A stretch of DNA of 64,000 nt, taken from Paenibacillus sp. FSL K6-1096. Lineage in GTDB: Bacteria; Bacillota; Bacilli; Paenibacillales; Paenibacillaceae. The notes under the pieces were generated by a model. The model worked only from the letters and a program-made list of their open reading frames with translations, searched no databases and had not been told where the DNA came from. The stretch is from assembly GCF_037977055.1 (NCBI RefSeq), contig NZ_CP150274.1:1054001-1118000 (forward strand), given 5' to 3'. Shown here piece after piece: positions 33,977 to 42,235 of the stretch. The first letter of the stretch is position 1; every line of letters starts with the position of its first letter. The position numbers were made by a program, and so were the translations under genes.

Positions 33977-34624
33977 TCAATTCACGGCAGTATTTATATT
34001 TTGTAAAGATGAGGATAACCTCAGAAGCTGCTCCAGTCTGGGAAGCAAGCTGCCCTCCAGCCGATTCTCATCGATGAGCTGATACAATAGCGGCAGATGA
34101 ACGGCCAGATTCTCACGAATCATTCCGACGATCGCCTGGCAACGGTCCTCCCTGCCGCGCAGCAGATTGAAGACCAGCTCGTGGGCCAGCGGCATCAGCG
34201 GCACCCGTCCAATCCCTTCATAATAGTACACAGGAGCATGAGCCTGCAGCATACCGACATCCACGGCATATTGTGCTGAGCTGCTCCCGATCCGGAAGCC
34301 GCCTACCAGCTCCACCTTCACTTCTCCCAGATAATACAGCCCGCGCTGGGAATAGCAGCCCCCGCTGAAGTCTTCCTCCGGCCGGCTTACCGTGTACCTC
34401 TGAAGCGCCTGGTGAAGCAGCGGGGTATCCTCCAGATCACAATAGAGATCGATATCGCGCGGAGGTGCCGACAGCTGAACCCCGTGCAGCAGCAGGCCGC
34501 AGCTGCCTCCGAGCAGCCATACCGGCGGCTTGCTTGTCCCGCAGAAGTCTAATTCGTCCACAATGCGGGAGAGCGCCGTCTCCACTGCAAAGGGAATCCC
34601 TGAACCCGTCATAGAACTACACAC
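33977..34624 (-). CDS. Nucleotidyltransferase-fold protein
   Basis: About 215 residues. LLGGSCGLLLHG followed by PPRDIDLYCD gives the GS...DxD pattern of the pol-beta-like nucleotidyltransferase superfamily (MNT/DUF6036-type), so nucleotide transfer or a degenerate version is likely. The reading frame extends upstream to 34735. The start is uncertain: GTG at 34624 has AGGA 7 nt upstream, and ATG at 34612 is the alternative. It is not paired with a HEPN gene, so a toxin-antitoxin role is not supported. Confidence 0.55.
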   Translation of the reverse strand: MCSSMTGSGIPFAVETALSRIVDELDFCGTSKPPVWLLGGSCGLLLHGVQLSAPPRDIDLYCDLEDTPLLHQALQRYTVSRPEEDFSGGCYSQRGLYYLGEVKVELVGGFRIGSSSAQYAVDVGMLQAHAPVYYYEGIGRVPLMPLAHELVFNLLRGREDRCQAIVGMIRENLAVHLPLLYQLIDENRLEGSLLPRLEQLLRLSSSLQNINTAVN

Positions 34625-34700
34625 GCCCCATTCCTGTAAAATCATCAAAGCGATTCTCTCAGAAATCAGAAATATGTCTGTCTTAACGTGTTGTAACTGC

Positions 34701-34880
34701 TTACATAATTGAAGCGGCCCCGCCCAGAATTCCAATCAGCAGAAATATAAAGGCAAGGACGGACAGAACCACTCTAAGCAGGCCCCTGGTTTTGTTGCGT
34801 GCAAATGTAATCAGAAAAACGGATAAGCCCATAATCAATACCGCAATCAGAGACAGCCACATCTTTGTCATCGGGTCCAT
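34701..34880 (-). CDS. yphE: DUF2768 small membrane protein (YphE)
   Basis: A 59-residue protein reading MDPMTKMWLSLIAVLIMGLS and ending GGAASIM, with two membrane helices separated by the basic turn ARNKTRG. This is the DUF2768 layout, named YphE in Bacillus, where it lies between gpsA and yphF as here. GGAGG is 10 nt before the ATG. An overlapping frame starting nearer that site (34889) gives a non-membrane sequence and is not preferred. Function unknown. Confidence 0.75.
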   Translation of the reverse strand: MDPMTKMWLSLIAVLIMGLSVFLITFARNKTRGLLRVVLSVLAFIFLLIGILGGAASIM

Positions 34881-34935
34881 TGCTCATGCGCCTCCATTCC
34901 ACTTTACCCGGATTGCGACTATTATAGCGTGAAAC

Positions 34936-34970
34936 ACGAAAAAGGGCCACCCCCAGAAGGAATGGCCACG
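34936..34970 (-). terminator. Terminator of spoVIF-like gene
   Basis: GGCCA and TGGCC with flanking pairing form a GC-rich hairpin followed by CCCTTTTTCG on the minus strand, just after the spoVIF-like stop. Confidence 0.7.
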
Positions 34971-34984
34971 CCCTAGTACTCATG

Positions 34985-35260
34985 CTATTTTTTCAGCATC
35001 ATTTTCATCAAAGATTCCATCGAGCCCGTGCCGGCTCCGCCTTTTTTGACAGCATTGACGATCTCCTGTACGGTAGACTCGCTGACCGGCACTTTGGCCA
35101 TGGCTGACACCTGCTTGATCAACTGGCGGAGCTGGGCTTCATTCTGGGTAGTGCTCGGCTTGACCGTACCGGCCAGCTTTTTGATGGCACTCTCGGAAAT
35201 ATTTTTGCCGGTCTTCTTGTTGATCGCCTTCAGTGCATCCTTGGAAAAATCTCTGCTCAC
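34985..35260 (-). CDS. spoVIF: Stage VI sporulation protein F-like (SpoVIF)
   Basis: A 91-residue, lysine-rich helical protein beginning SRDFSKDALKAINKKTGKNI, matching the SpoVIF/YjcC family linked to late spore-coat maturation. The start is GTG at 35260, after GGAGGAGGG. It lies next to gpsA rather than at a separate locus. The match is recalled from family features rather than computed, so the symbol is moderately certain. Confidence 0.6.
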   Translation of the reverse strand: MSRDFSKDALKAINKKTGKNISESAIKKLAGTVKPSTTQNEAQLRQLIKQVSAMAKVPVSESTVQEIVNAVKKGGAGTGSMESLMKMMLKK

Positions 35261-35326
35261 TATTCATCCCTCCTCCGTCAATCCCCATTACAACATATGA
35301 GGGGAAGCGGTAAAAGGTGAACGTGA

Positions 35327-36367
35327 TCAGGTGTGCCACTGCTCCCAGGTCTCCTGCGGGATGGCCTCCATCTCTGTCTTGCGGTCACGGCCCATCAGGG
35401 CCTCCACCGCGCTGCGCGGCGTTCTGCCCTTGAACAGCACATGGTAGATCTGGTCGGTAATCGGCATCTGCACCCCTGCCTTAAGAGAGATCGCATATGC
35501 TGCTTCCGTGGTGCGGATGCCCTCCACCACCATGCCCATCGATTCCAGCACCTCGGCTAAGGGACGGCCCTGGCCCAGCATGGAACCGGCACGCCAGTTG
35601 CGGCTGTGCTGGCTGGTCGCGGTAACGACGAGGTCGCCAAGTCCGGCCAGGCCGGCGAAGGTCAGAGGATTGGCTCCCATCTCTACGCCGACACGGGAGA
35701 TTTCAGCCAGTCCGCGCGTAAGCAGCGCCGCTTTGGCATTGTCGCCGAAGCCCAGTCCGTCGGACAGCCCGGCACCCAGAGCAATAATGTTCTTAAGCGC
35801 TCCGGCCAGCTCTACCCCAAGCTGATCGCGGTTCGTATAGACCCGGAAGTCATTGTTGATGAACAGCCCCTGCGCTGCCGCAGAGCGGTTGTCATCCGGC
35901 GAAGCTACCACCACGGTGGTCGGGCAGAGCCGGACGACTTCCTCTGCATGGCTCGGCCCGGAGAGGACGACAATCTCGCCTTCACTGCAGCCCAGCTCCT
36001 CCGAGATCACAGTCGACATCCGCTTCATGCTCTCCGTCTCGAAACCCTTGGTCGCATGGATACAGAGCATCTCCGGCTTCCAGAACGGCTTCAAGCTGCG
36101 CGCCACCTGGCGCATCGCAGAAGAGGGCGCAACAATCACGACCGCCCGGGAGCCGGAGACCGCAGCCTCCATATCCGTGGTGGCGATGATATTCCCGGGG
36201 AGACTGATTCCCGGCAGATAATGCTGATTCGTATGGCTGCCGTTAATCTCAGCAGCCTGTTCCGGCTTGCGCGTCCACAGATAAACCTCCGAATGGTTGG
36301 CCGCCAGCACGGTAGCCAGTGCCGTTCCCCAGCTGCCCGCGACCAGCACGGTTACTTTATCAGACAA
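35327..36367 (-). CDS. gpsA: NAD(P)-dependent glycerol-3-phosphate dehydrogenase GpsA
   Basis: A 346-residue enzyme making sn-glycerol 3-phosphate for phospholipids. Catalytic LysGAL motif region (AGALKNIIALGAGLSDGLG) and GPSHAEEV are present. In the N-terminal dinucleotide loop the family's usual GAGSWG reads VAGSWG here (GTC for the first Gly). The start is TTG at 36367 after AGGAGGGG and overlaps plsY by 8 bp. It forms a lipid-synthesis pair with plsY. Confidence 0.93.
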   Translation of the reverse strand: MSDKVTVLVAGSWGTALATVLAANHSEVYLWTRKPEQAAEINGSHTNQHYLPGISLPGNIIATTDMEAAVSGSRAVVIVAPSSAMRQVARSLKPFWKPEMLCIHATKGFETESMKRMSTVISEELGCSEGEIVVLSGPSHAEEVVRLCPTTVVVASPDDNRSAAAQGLFINNDFRVYTNRDQLGVELAGALKNIIALGAGLSDGLGFGDNAKAALLTRGLAEISRVGVEMGANPLTFAGLAGLGDLVVTATSQHSRNWRAGSMLGQGRPLAEVLESMGMVVEGIRTTEAAYAISLKAGVQMPITDQIYHVLFKGRTPRSAVEALMGRDRKTEMEAIPQETWEQWHT

Positions 36368-36977
36368 CGCGGTTCCCCTCCTTCGCTTTGGAGCCGATCT
36401 TGTTCTCCCGGCCCTGCGAGATCTTCACAATATTGGTGCGGTGACGCCAGAAGGCGAACAGCACGATAATGAGGCTCCCCCACAGCTCAGGGGCCGTGTA
36501 CTCCGTGAACAGCAGAAATACCGGCGTAAGGGCTACGAAGATCAGGGAACCCAGCGAGACATAGCGGGTGAACACAATCGCGAGAATGGCAATGATCCCT
36601 GCGATCAGCGCCGGCCAGAACACCAGTGTAGCCATTACACCAATCGTTGTAGCGATGCCTTTCCCACCACGAAAGTGAAAATAAAGCGGCCAGTTATGCC
36701 CTGCAATGGCCGCAAGGCCGCAGGCCACAGCGACCCAGGTTCCCCATCCGCCGATCCATGTGCCAAGCCACACTGCAGCAATTCCCTTCAGGACGTCCAG
36801 AAGCAGCACAAGAATGGCCGGTCCCTTCCCGAGTACCCGCAGCGTATTGGTTGCTCCTGCATTGCCGCTTCCGTACTGGCGGATATCAATGCCTTTGAGC
36901 AACCGGGCAAGCAACACGCTGAAGCTGACGGAGCCAAGCAAATAGCTGATAACGATTACCAGAAGTTCTAACGCCAC
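36360..36977 (-). CDS. plsY: Acyl-phosphate:glycerol-3-phosphate acyltransferase PlsY
   Basis: A 205-residue membrane protein with five helices. Conserved motifs are GSGNAGATN, GLAAIAGHNWPLYFHFRGGKGIA and a late EYTAPE region. It makes lysophosphatidate from acyl phosphate and glycerol 3-phosphate, the product of GpsA encoded next to it. The start is GTG with GGGGAG upstream. It lies 11 bp after der. Confidence 0.94.
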   Translation of the reverse strand: MALELLVIVISYLLGSVSFSVLLARLLKGIDIRQYGSGNAGATNTLRVLGKGPAILVLLLDVLKGIAAVWLGTWIGGWGTWVAVACGLAAIAGHNWPLYFHFRGGKGIATTIGVMATLVFWPALIAGIIAILAIVFTRYVSLGSLIFVALTPVFLLFTEYTAPELWGSLIIVLFAFWRHRTNIVKISQGRENKIGSKAKEGNRVV

Positions 36978-36988
36978 TGTCTTCTCCC

Positions 36989-38314
36989 CTAACCTTCGTT
37001 CTCGGACTTGCGCCGTGTAAAGATGCGGATCGGTGTGCCGTCGAAATTGAACGCCGCACGGATCTTGTTCTCCAGATAACGCTCGTAGGAGAAGTGCATC
37101 AGCGAGGGGTCATTGACGAAGACAATAATGGTCGGCGGCTTCACGGCAACCTGGGTGACATAGTTGATGCGCAGACGCCGTCCTTTATCCGTAGGCGGAG
37201 GGTTGATGGCCACTGCATCGGAGACGACATCATTCACCAGATGGGTTGCGATCCGCAGAGCATGCTGCTGTGCGACATGCTGTACAACAGGCAGCAGCTT
37301 CTGCAGGCGCTGCTTCGTGAGCGCAGACAGGAAGACCACCGGAGCATAAGCCATGAACAGGAAGTGATCCCGGATATTGCGCTCGAAGTTCTGCATCGTC
37401 TTGTCGTCCTTCTCAATGGCATCCCATTTGTTGACGACGAAGATTGAGGCCTTACCGGCATCATGGGCATAACCGGCGATATGCTTGTCCTGGTCGATAA
37501 TGCCTTCTTCCCCGTTGATGACGACAAGCACCACATCGGCGCGCTCAATCGCTTTCATAGCTCTCATTACACTGTATTTTTCCGTGTTCTCATAGACCTT
37601 GCCGCGTTTGCGCATGCCGGCTGTATCAATCAGCACATAACGCTGGCCGTCCCGTTCAAACGGTGTATCGATCGCATCTCGGGTCGTTCCGGCCACGTTG
37701 CTGACAATGACGCGTTCCTCGCCCAGAATCGCATTCACCAGCGAAGACTTGCCGACATTCGGGCGGCCGATCAGTGCAACCCGGATGACATCCTCATCAT
37801 ATTCCTCATCGCTAAGCTCCGGAAGACGCTCAACTACAGCATCCAGCAGATCACCGATTCCTGTGCCGTGACTGCCCGATATTCCGATCGGATCACCGAA
37901 GCCCAGGCTGTAGAATTCGTAAATGTCCTCGCTCCGCTTCATATTGTCGACCTTGTTGATCGCCAGTACCACCGGCTTGCCGGAGCGGAACAGAATCTGG
38001 GCGACCTCTTCATCCGAGCTGGTCAGCCCGCTCTTCGCCTCACACATGAAGACGATAACATCCGCTTCTTCAATCGCCAGCTCCGCCTGAACGCGGATAG
38101 ACTTCAGAATGGCGTCTTCACCGTCAATCTCAATCCCTCCGGTATCAATTACACTAAAGGATTGGCCGTTCCAGTCCGATACGCCATAGATCCGGTCACG
38201 TGTAATCCCCGGTTTATCCTCTACAATAGCCAGTCTATCGCCGATCAGCCGGTTAAAGATCGTTGATTTGCCGACGTTCGGCCTCCCGACGATAGCCACT
38301 ACGGGTCTTGCCAT
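36989..38314 (-). CDS. der: Ribosome-assembly GTPase Der (EngA)
   Basis: A 441-residue double GTPase needed for 50S maturation. Two P-loops (GRPNVGKST near residue 10 and GRPNVGKSS near 183), two DxxG segments (DTGGIE and DTAGMR), two NKxD motifs (NKVD, NKWD) and a C-terminal KH-like domain are intact. Two ATGs lie 6 bp apart; the second has better spacing from AGGAGG and matches the family start [10 protein letters not shown]. Confidence 0.96.
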   Translation of the reverse strand: MARPVVAIVGRPNVGKSTIFNRLIGDRLAIVEDKPGITRDRIYGVSDWNGQSFSVIDTGGIEIDGEDAILKSIRVQAELAIEEADVIVFMCEAKSGLTSSDEEVAQILFRSGKPVVLAINKVDNMKRSEDIYEFYSLGFGDPIGISGSHGTGIGDLLDAVVERLPELSDEEYDEDVIRVALIGRPNVGKSSLVNAILGEERVIVSNVAGTTRDAIDTPFERDGQRYVLIDTAGMRKRGKVYENTEKYSVMRAMKAIERADVVLVVINGEEGIIDQDKHIAGYAHDAGKASIFVVNKWDAIEKDDKTMQNFERNIRDHFLFMAYAPVVFLSALTKQRLQKLLPVVQHVAQQHALRIATHLVNDVVSDAVAINPPPTDKGRRLRINYVTQVAVKPPTIIVFVNDPSLMHFSYERYLENKIRAAFNFDGTPIRIFTRRKSENEG

Positions 38315-38396
38315 ATTCATTCCTCCTGTCTCTCTATACGTTACTCATCATAGCAAAAAACAATACAATTGGCTAACAGTAAGCCGTGTAAAACAC

Positions 38397-38432
38397 AATC
38401 GGCGAACCCTCTGACCGAGGGCTCGCCGATTA
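38397..38432 (-). terminator. Terminator after the S1-domain gene
   Basis: AATCGGCGA pairs with TCGCCGATT, with an inner CCCTC/GAGGG stem, then TGTGTTTT on the minus strand, 32 bp past the stop codon. Confidence 0.75.
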
Positions 38433-38463
38433 CTGTACCCGTTATGAAAAAATAACTAAGGGA

Positions 38464-39777
38464 TTAGTTGTTACCCTTGAATTTGTCCAGCTTGTCGCCG
38501 AAGCGTTCAGCCAGTGTGAAGCTGAGACCTTCGTTGCTGAGCGATACGTTAGGATTGTTCAGCACTTCCTTAGGCGCTCTGTCGCGGTTGCTGCTGCGTT
38601 CCGGTCTTGCTGTTGGAGCAGGAGCTTCCTCAGTTTCCTTGATGCTCAGGCTGACGCGCTTCTCGGAAGGATTGAAATCAAGCACCTTCACTTGAACTTC
38701 CTGTCCTTCTTTGAGCACTTCATGCGGAGTGCCGATGTGCTTGTGGGAAATCTGGGAGATGTGCACAAGGCCTTCAACGCCTGGCAGCAATTCAACGAAT
38801 GCGCCGAAGTTCACGAGACGCTTAACTTCGCCTGTTACCACATCGCCGATGTTGATCTTGCCTGCTGCGGAATCCCAAGGACCCGGGGAAGCGGCTTTGA
38901 TACTGAGGCTGATTTTGCCCTTCTCAGGGTCTACCTTAAGTACTTTGACGCGAACCTTATCGCCTTCAGATACAACATCGGATGGCTTATCCACGTGAGT
39001 CCAGGCAATCTCGGATACGTGAACCAGACCGTCTACGCCGCCCACATCAACAAATGCGCCGAATTGGGTCAGACGTTGAACTGTACCTTCGATGATCTGT
39101 CCTTCGGACAGCTCGGACATAATCTTCTGCTTGTTAGCTTCGAATTCTTCCTCAAGAACTTCCTTGGCGGAGAGAATGACCTTGCTGTTCTCGCGGTCAA
39201 GCTCTTTCACCTTGACACGCAGAGTGCGGCCCTTGTAATCGCTGAAATCTTCAACGAAGTGGCGTTCTACCATGGAAGCCGGAATGAAACCGCGCGCGCC
39301 GACATCAGCGACCAGGCCGCCTTTGACAACGTCAGCTACAGTAACTTCGAACGCTTCCTGGGAAGCAAAATACTTCTCCAGATCATCCCATGATTTCTCG
39401 CTGTCGATGGCGCGCTTGGACAGCACGAGGCTCTCCTTGTTGTCGTTGATGCTGACAACCTTGCATTCCACCTCTTGGCCGACTTCTACCGCTGCTGCGG
39501 CATTGTCTACCTGCACGGAGGACAATTCGCGAATAGGAATAACGCCGTCGTATTTATATCCAATGCTTACATAAGCTTGGTTATCTTCGATTTTGACGAT
39601 TGTTCCTTTCACGGTATCGCCTTTTTTGAGAGAAATGATCTCCAGGCCTTCCTGGCTGGTCACTTCTTCTTCGTTACTGGCAACAGGTGCTGCGGTTTCC
39701 ACAGCTTCGGTTGCTTCTGCGGTCTCAGTGCTCTCCACTTGCTCCGCAGCTTCTTGATTGTTAATTTCTTCAGACAT
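38464..39777 (-). CDS. rpsA: 30S ribosomal protein S1-like RNA-binding protein
   Basis: A 437-residue protein with an acidic N-terminal tail (about 45 residues) and four S1 OB-fold repeats at roughly 50-120, 135-205, 220-290 and 305-375. The VKGTIVKIEDNQAYVSIGYK-type openings are clear, with GLVHVSE and GLVHISQ in repeats 3 and 4. The low-GC-bacterial S1 homologue (YpfD in Bacillus) has this four-domain form rather than six. GAGGAGGG precedes the ATG. It is monocistronic or linked to cmk-plsC through a 139-bp gap. Confidence 0.9.
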   Translation of the reverse strand: MSEEINNQEAAEQVESTETAEATEAVETAAPVASNEEEVTSQEGLEIISLKKGDTVKGTIVKIEDNQAYVSIGYKYDGVIPIRELSSVQVDNAAAAVEVGQEVECKVVSINDNKESLVLSKRAIDSEKSWDDLEKYFASQEAFEVTVADVVKGGLVADVGARGFIPASMVERHFVEDFSDYKGRTLRVKVKELDRENSKVILSAKEVLEEEFEANKQKIMSELSEGQIIEGTVQRLTQFGAFVDVGGVDGLVHVSEIAWTHVDKPSDVVSEGDKVRVKVLKVDPEKGKISLSIKAASPGPWDSAAGKINIGDVVTGEVKRLVNFGAFVELLPGVEGLVHISQISHKHIGTPHEVLKEGQEVQVKVLDFNPSEKRVSLSIKETEEAPAPTARPERSSNRDRAPKEVLNNPNVSLSNEGLSFTLAERFGDKLDKFKGNN

Positions 39778-39877
39778 GTGATTACCCTCCTCGATTCAAA
39801 ACCCCATTTATTTAAACCCGCGTAGAGCAGAGTTCAAAACATTCATTGCCTCTTACTGAACCAATTTCATTGTGTAG

Positions 39878-39892
39878 ATTAGTATGTTCCAA
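39878..39892 (-). promoter_or_regulatory. 15-nt element shared with the glpK upstream region
   Basis: TGGAACATACTAATC occurs on the minus strand about 100 bp upstream of the S1 gene and again at 60313-60327 upstream of glpK. The CATACTA core resembles a forespore-type or variant -10 element. No known operator matches. Confidence 0.35.
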
Positions 39893-39916
39893 AAACAATA
39901 AAATTACATCCGCCGC

Positions 39917-40504
39917 CTAACGCGAGCTGGGCTTGCCGGTGTTGATCATCTCATGGATGCGTCCCATGATAACATCGGTTACGGCTTCCAGAGATTCGCT
40001 GCCTGCATCCGCGAACGCGCTGAGGTCGATGGGAGCCCCATAGACTACAGTCATCCGGCGGAACGGCTTGTAGGAGCCGATAATCGCTGCCGGTACAACC
40101 GCTGCGCCGCTGCGGAGGGCAAAGCTTGCTGCCCCTTTCTTCGCTGAACCGGAATCGGAGTTCCGGGTACCTTCAGGGAAGATGCCCATTACATTGCCGC
40201 TGCGAAGCGTGTTGAGGGATGTCTTAATTGATTCTTTGCTTACGCCGCCGCGCTTGACAGGGAATGCGCCCAGTTGCTTAATGAGCCAGCCCAGAACCGG
40301 AACGGTGAACAATTCCGCCTTGGCCATGTATTTCACCTGCCGCTTCAGCTTGATGCCGATCGTCATGGGATCGAGCAGGCTGATGTGGTTGGCGCAGAGC
40401 AGGACTCCGCCCTCCTTCGGCACATTGTCTCCTCCCACAATCTTCAGCGGGAACAGTATGGCATAAATCAAGCGAAGCAACCCACGGCAAACAACATAAA
40501 TCAT
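39917..40504 (-). CDS. plsC: 1-acyl-sn-glycerol-3-phosphate acyltransferase PlsC
   Basis: A 195-residue membrane-associated acyltransferase making phosphatidate. The catalytic NHISLLDP (HX4D) and the substrate motif FPEGTRN are intact, with an N-terminal hydrophobic helix. Its start overlaps the cmk stop as ATGA, as seen in other Bacillales. Confidence 0.94.
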   Translation of the reverse strand: MIYVVCRGLLRLIYAILFPLKIVGGDNVPKEGGVLLCANHISLLDPMTIGIKLKRQVKYMAKAELFTVPVLGWLIKQLGAFPVKRGGVSKESIKTSLNTLRSGNVMGIFPEGTRNSDSGSAKKGAASFALRSGAAVVPAAIIGSYKPFRRMTVVYGAPIDLSAFADAGSESLEAVTDVIMGRIHEMINTGKPSSR

Positions 40505-41211
40505 AGATGATTTCTCTCCCTGTCCACATAAGTTCTGCAGTGGGAGACAATGGCGTCCACGGCCTGATGAATATCCATATGCGTCGTATCCAGAAGAATT
40601 GCATCCCCGGCACGGCGCAGCGGTGAAATCTCACGGCCCTCATCGAGCCGGTCCCGCGCGGCAATATCCTGCTCAAGCTGCTGGAGTGTCACTGTTTCCG
40701 TATCCTTCAGTTCCTTGTAACGACGGAGAGCACGCTCCTCCACACTTGCCGTCATGAAAATCTTCACTTCGGCGTCCGGCAGTACGGTTGTACCGATATC
40801 CCGGCCATCCATCACGACCCCCTTGCGGAGCGCCATCTGACGCTGCAATTGGCTCAGTCTGGTTCTGACACCCTCAATCTTCGAGTACTGTGACACCTGT
40901 CCGCTGACCTGAAGACTGCGGATATGCGGGGTCATATCTTCCCCATTAATCAGCACCTTCTGCACGTCTTTCTCCGGAAGAAGGTCTATCGTGAGATTCC
41001 GGACCATCCGGTCCACCACCTCATGCTCCTCCGCAGCCACGCCTTCACGGATCATATACCAGGTAATCGCCCGGTACATCGCTCCCGTGTCAACATAGAT
41101 GTAAGACAGCTCCCGTGCTACCAATCGGGCTACAGTGCTCTTGCCTGCCCCGGCAGGTCCGTCGATGGCGACGTTAATTCTGTCATAAGTATGTGTACCC
41201 TGCCTGTCCAA
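40501..41211 (-). CDS. cmk: Cytidylate kinase Cmk
   Basis: A 236-residue NMP kinase that phosphorylates CMP and dCMP. The P-loop is DGPAGAGKST, and VDTGAMYRAITW and MDGRDIGTTVLP are family signatures. No in-frame ATG is near; the TTG at 41211 follows GAGGAGG at 9 nt and gives the normal length. An ATG inside TATGACAG is out of frame. It is coupled to plsC. Confidence 0.93.
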   Translation of the reverse strand: MDRQGTHTYDRINVAIDGPAGAGKSTVARLVARELSYIYVDTGAMYRAITWYMIREGVAAEEHEVVDRMVRNLTIDLLPEKDVQKVLINGEDMTPHIRSLQVSGQVSQYSKIEGVRTRLSQLQRQMALRKGVVMDGRDIGTTVLPDAEVKIFMTASVEERALRRYKELKDTETVTLQQLEQDIAARDRLDEGREISPLRRAGDAILLDTTHMDIHQAVDAIVSHCRTYVDRERNHL

Positions 41212-41289
41212 CGGGGCATTCCTCCTCAAAACACTCTTCCTCAGGAAAATGCCTATCGACATCTCTCTCCAGGAACCTGCTGATATTAT

Positions 41290-41315
41290 CAAGAAAAAAG
41301 CAGGCATTGCCTGCG
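41290..41315 (-). terminator. Intrinsic terminator of ypfA
   Basis: GCAGGC (41300-41305), loop ATT, GCCTGC (41309-41314), then six T residues on the minus strand. Confidence 0.85.
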
Positions 41316-41425
41316 ACTTATGAAATTATACCACAGTTTATGCATCAGTGCAAAATGAGACCAAGGTTTTTTGCGGAGAAAAAAGCGGATTTTTGCTGCC
41401 CTTTGAACATTCTTCTGCCGAAAAA

Positions 41426-42079
41426 TCAGCGGTTGCGGAAATCAAACTGCCGTTCGAAGCAGTAGCGGATAATTTTTTGGCGCTCCGTATCGGAAATGGC
41501 CGAGAATTTGATCATCACCAGATTCCGCCCGGTATCCAGCTTCTTGATCCTAACAACCTCACTCTCGAAATTCACATGCTCGGTGCTTCCGTTGCGGTAG
41601 GATACAAGCAGCCAGCAGGTCAGCTTATCCCCTATGTTCAGTGTAATCTTGGCATCGCCCAGAAAAGACGCTCCCCCGCCGCCGATATCCTCGGTCCGCA
41701 CCAGAAAGCGGCTGCCCATGGCGTCCTTGACGGCCAGCTCCAGCTCGGCATTGACGCGGAGGAAGCTGCGCCGCTGAATTTTGTAAATCGCTTCGGGCGC
41801 AGGCTTGCGCAGCCGCACCATCCGGATCACTTCTTCCTTGAACCCGGTCACATGGGTGGTGAAATAATTCTTAATGCCGCCCTCAGTGATATAGTATACG
41901 GACAGCTCATCTCCGACAAACAGCTTTTTGAGCCGCCCGTTACCCTCCTGCATCGGAATTTCAATAAGAAAGTTATCCTCCTCCATGTCGGCAATCCTGG
42001 CCCGGTATTCAATCTCAGACTGCGCCGCATCGCTGGAAGCAACCTGAAGGTATAAATGTTCATTGATTTTGGGATACAA
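41426..42079 (-). CDS. ypfA: PilZ-domain cyclic-di-GMP receptor YpfA/MotI-like
   Basis: About 217 residues: an N-terminal YcgR-like beta domain, then a PilZ domain at about 105-210. The c-di-GMP box RRSFLR (RxxxR type) is present, but the second motif reads DIGGGG instead of the usual DxSxxG, so the serine is replaced by glycine. In Bacillus the equivalent protein inhibits flagellar motility when c-di-GMP rises. The start is either TTG 42079, with GGCGGTGA upstream, or GTG 42088. A c-di-GMP riboswitch occurs at 55.0 kb in this window. Confidence 0.8.
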   Translation of the reverse strand: MYPKINEHLYLQVASSDAAQSEIEYRARIADMEEDNFLIEIPMQEGNGRLKKLFVGDELSVYYITEGGIKNYFTTHVTGFKEEVIRMVRLRKPAPEAIYKIQRRSFLRVNAELELAVKDAMGSRFLVRTEDIGGGGASFLGDAKITLNIGDKLTCWLLVSYRNGSTEHVNFESEVVRIKKLDTGRNLVMIKFSAISDTERQKIIRYCFERQFDFRNR

Positions 42080-42187
42080 ACCTGTCACCGCCGCTTGAGT
42101 TAGTAATAAATGCTAAGGAGATTATAGCATGGCTCCCCGTACCAGGTCAGAAATTTATTTCCCCCGTGCATCAACCCTCCGTCTGCA

Positions 42188-42223
42188 ATAAAAAGACGCT
42201 CTCCGGTCCCGGAAAGCGTCTTC
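42188..42223 (-). terminator. Intrinsic terminator of ypeB
   Basis: AAGACGCT...AGCGTCTT with an inner TCCGG/CCGGA stem, followed by TTTTTATTG on the minus strand. Confidence 0.85.
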
Positions 42224-42235
42224 TCATACTTAAAC

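Noticed and set aside
33977..34624. MNT/HEPN toxin-antitoxin module
   Set aside because: No HEPN-domain gene lies next to the nucleotidyltransferase-fold gene.
34774..34983. 69-codon minus-strand frame overlapping yphE
   Set aside because: Its product is not membrane-like and it matches no family, whereas the overlapping 59-codon frame gives a clear DUF2768 protein.
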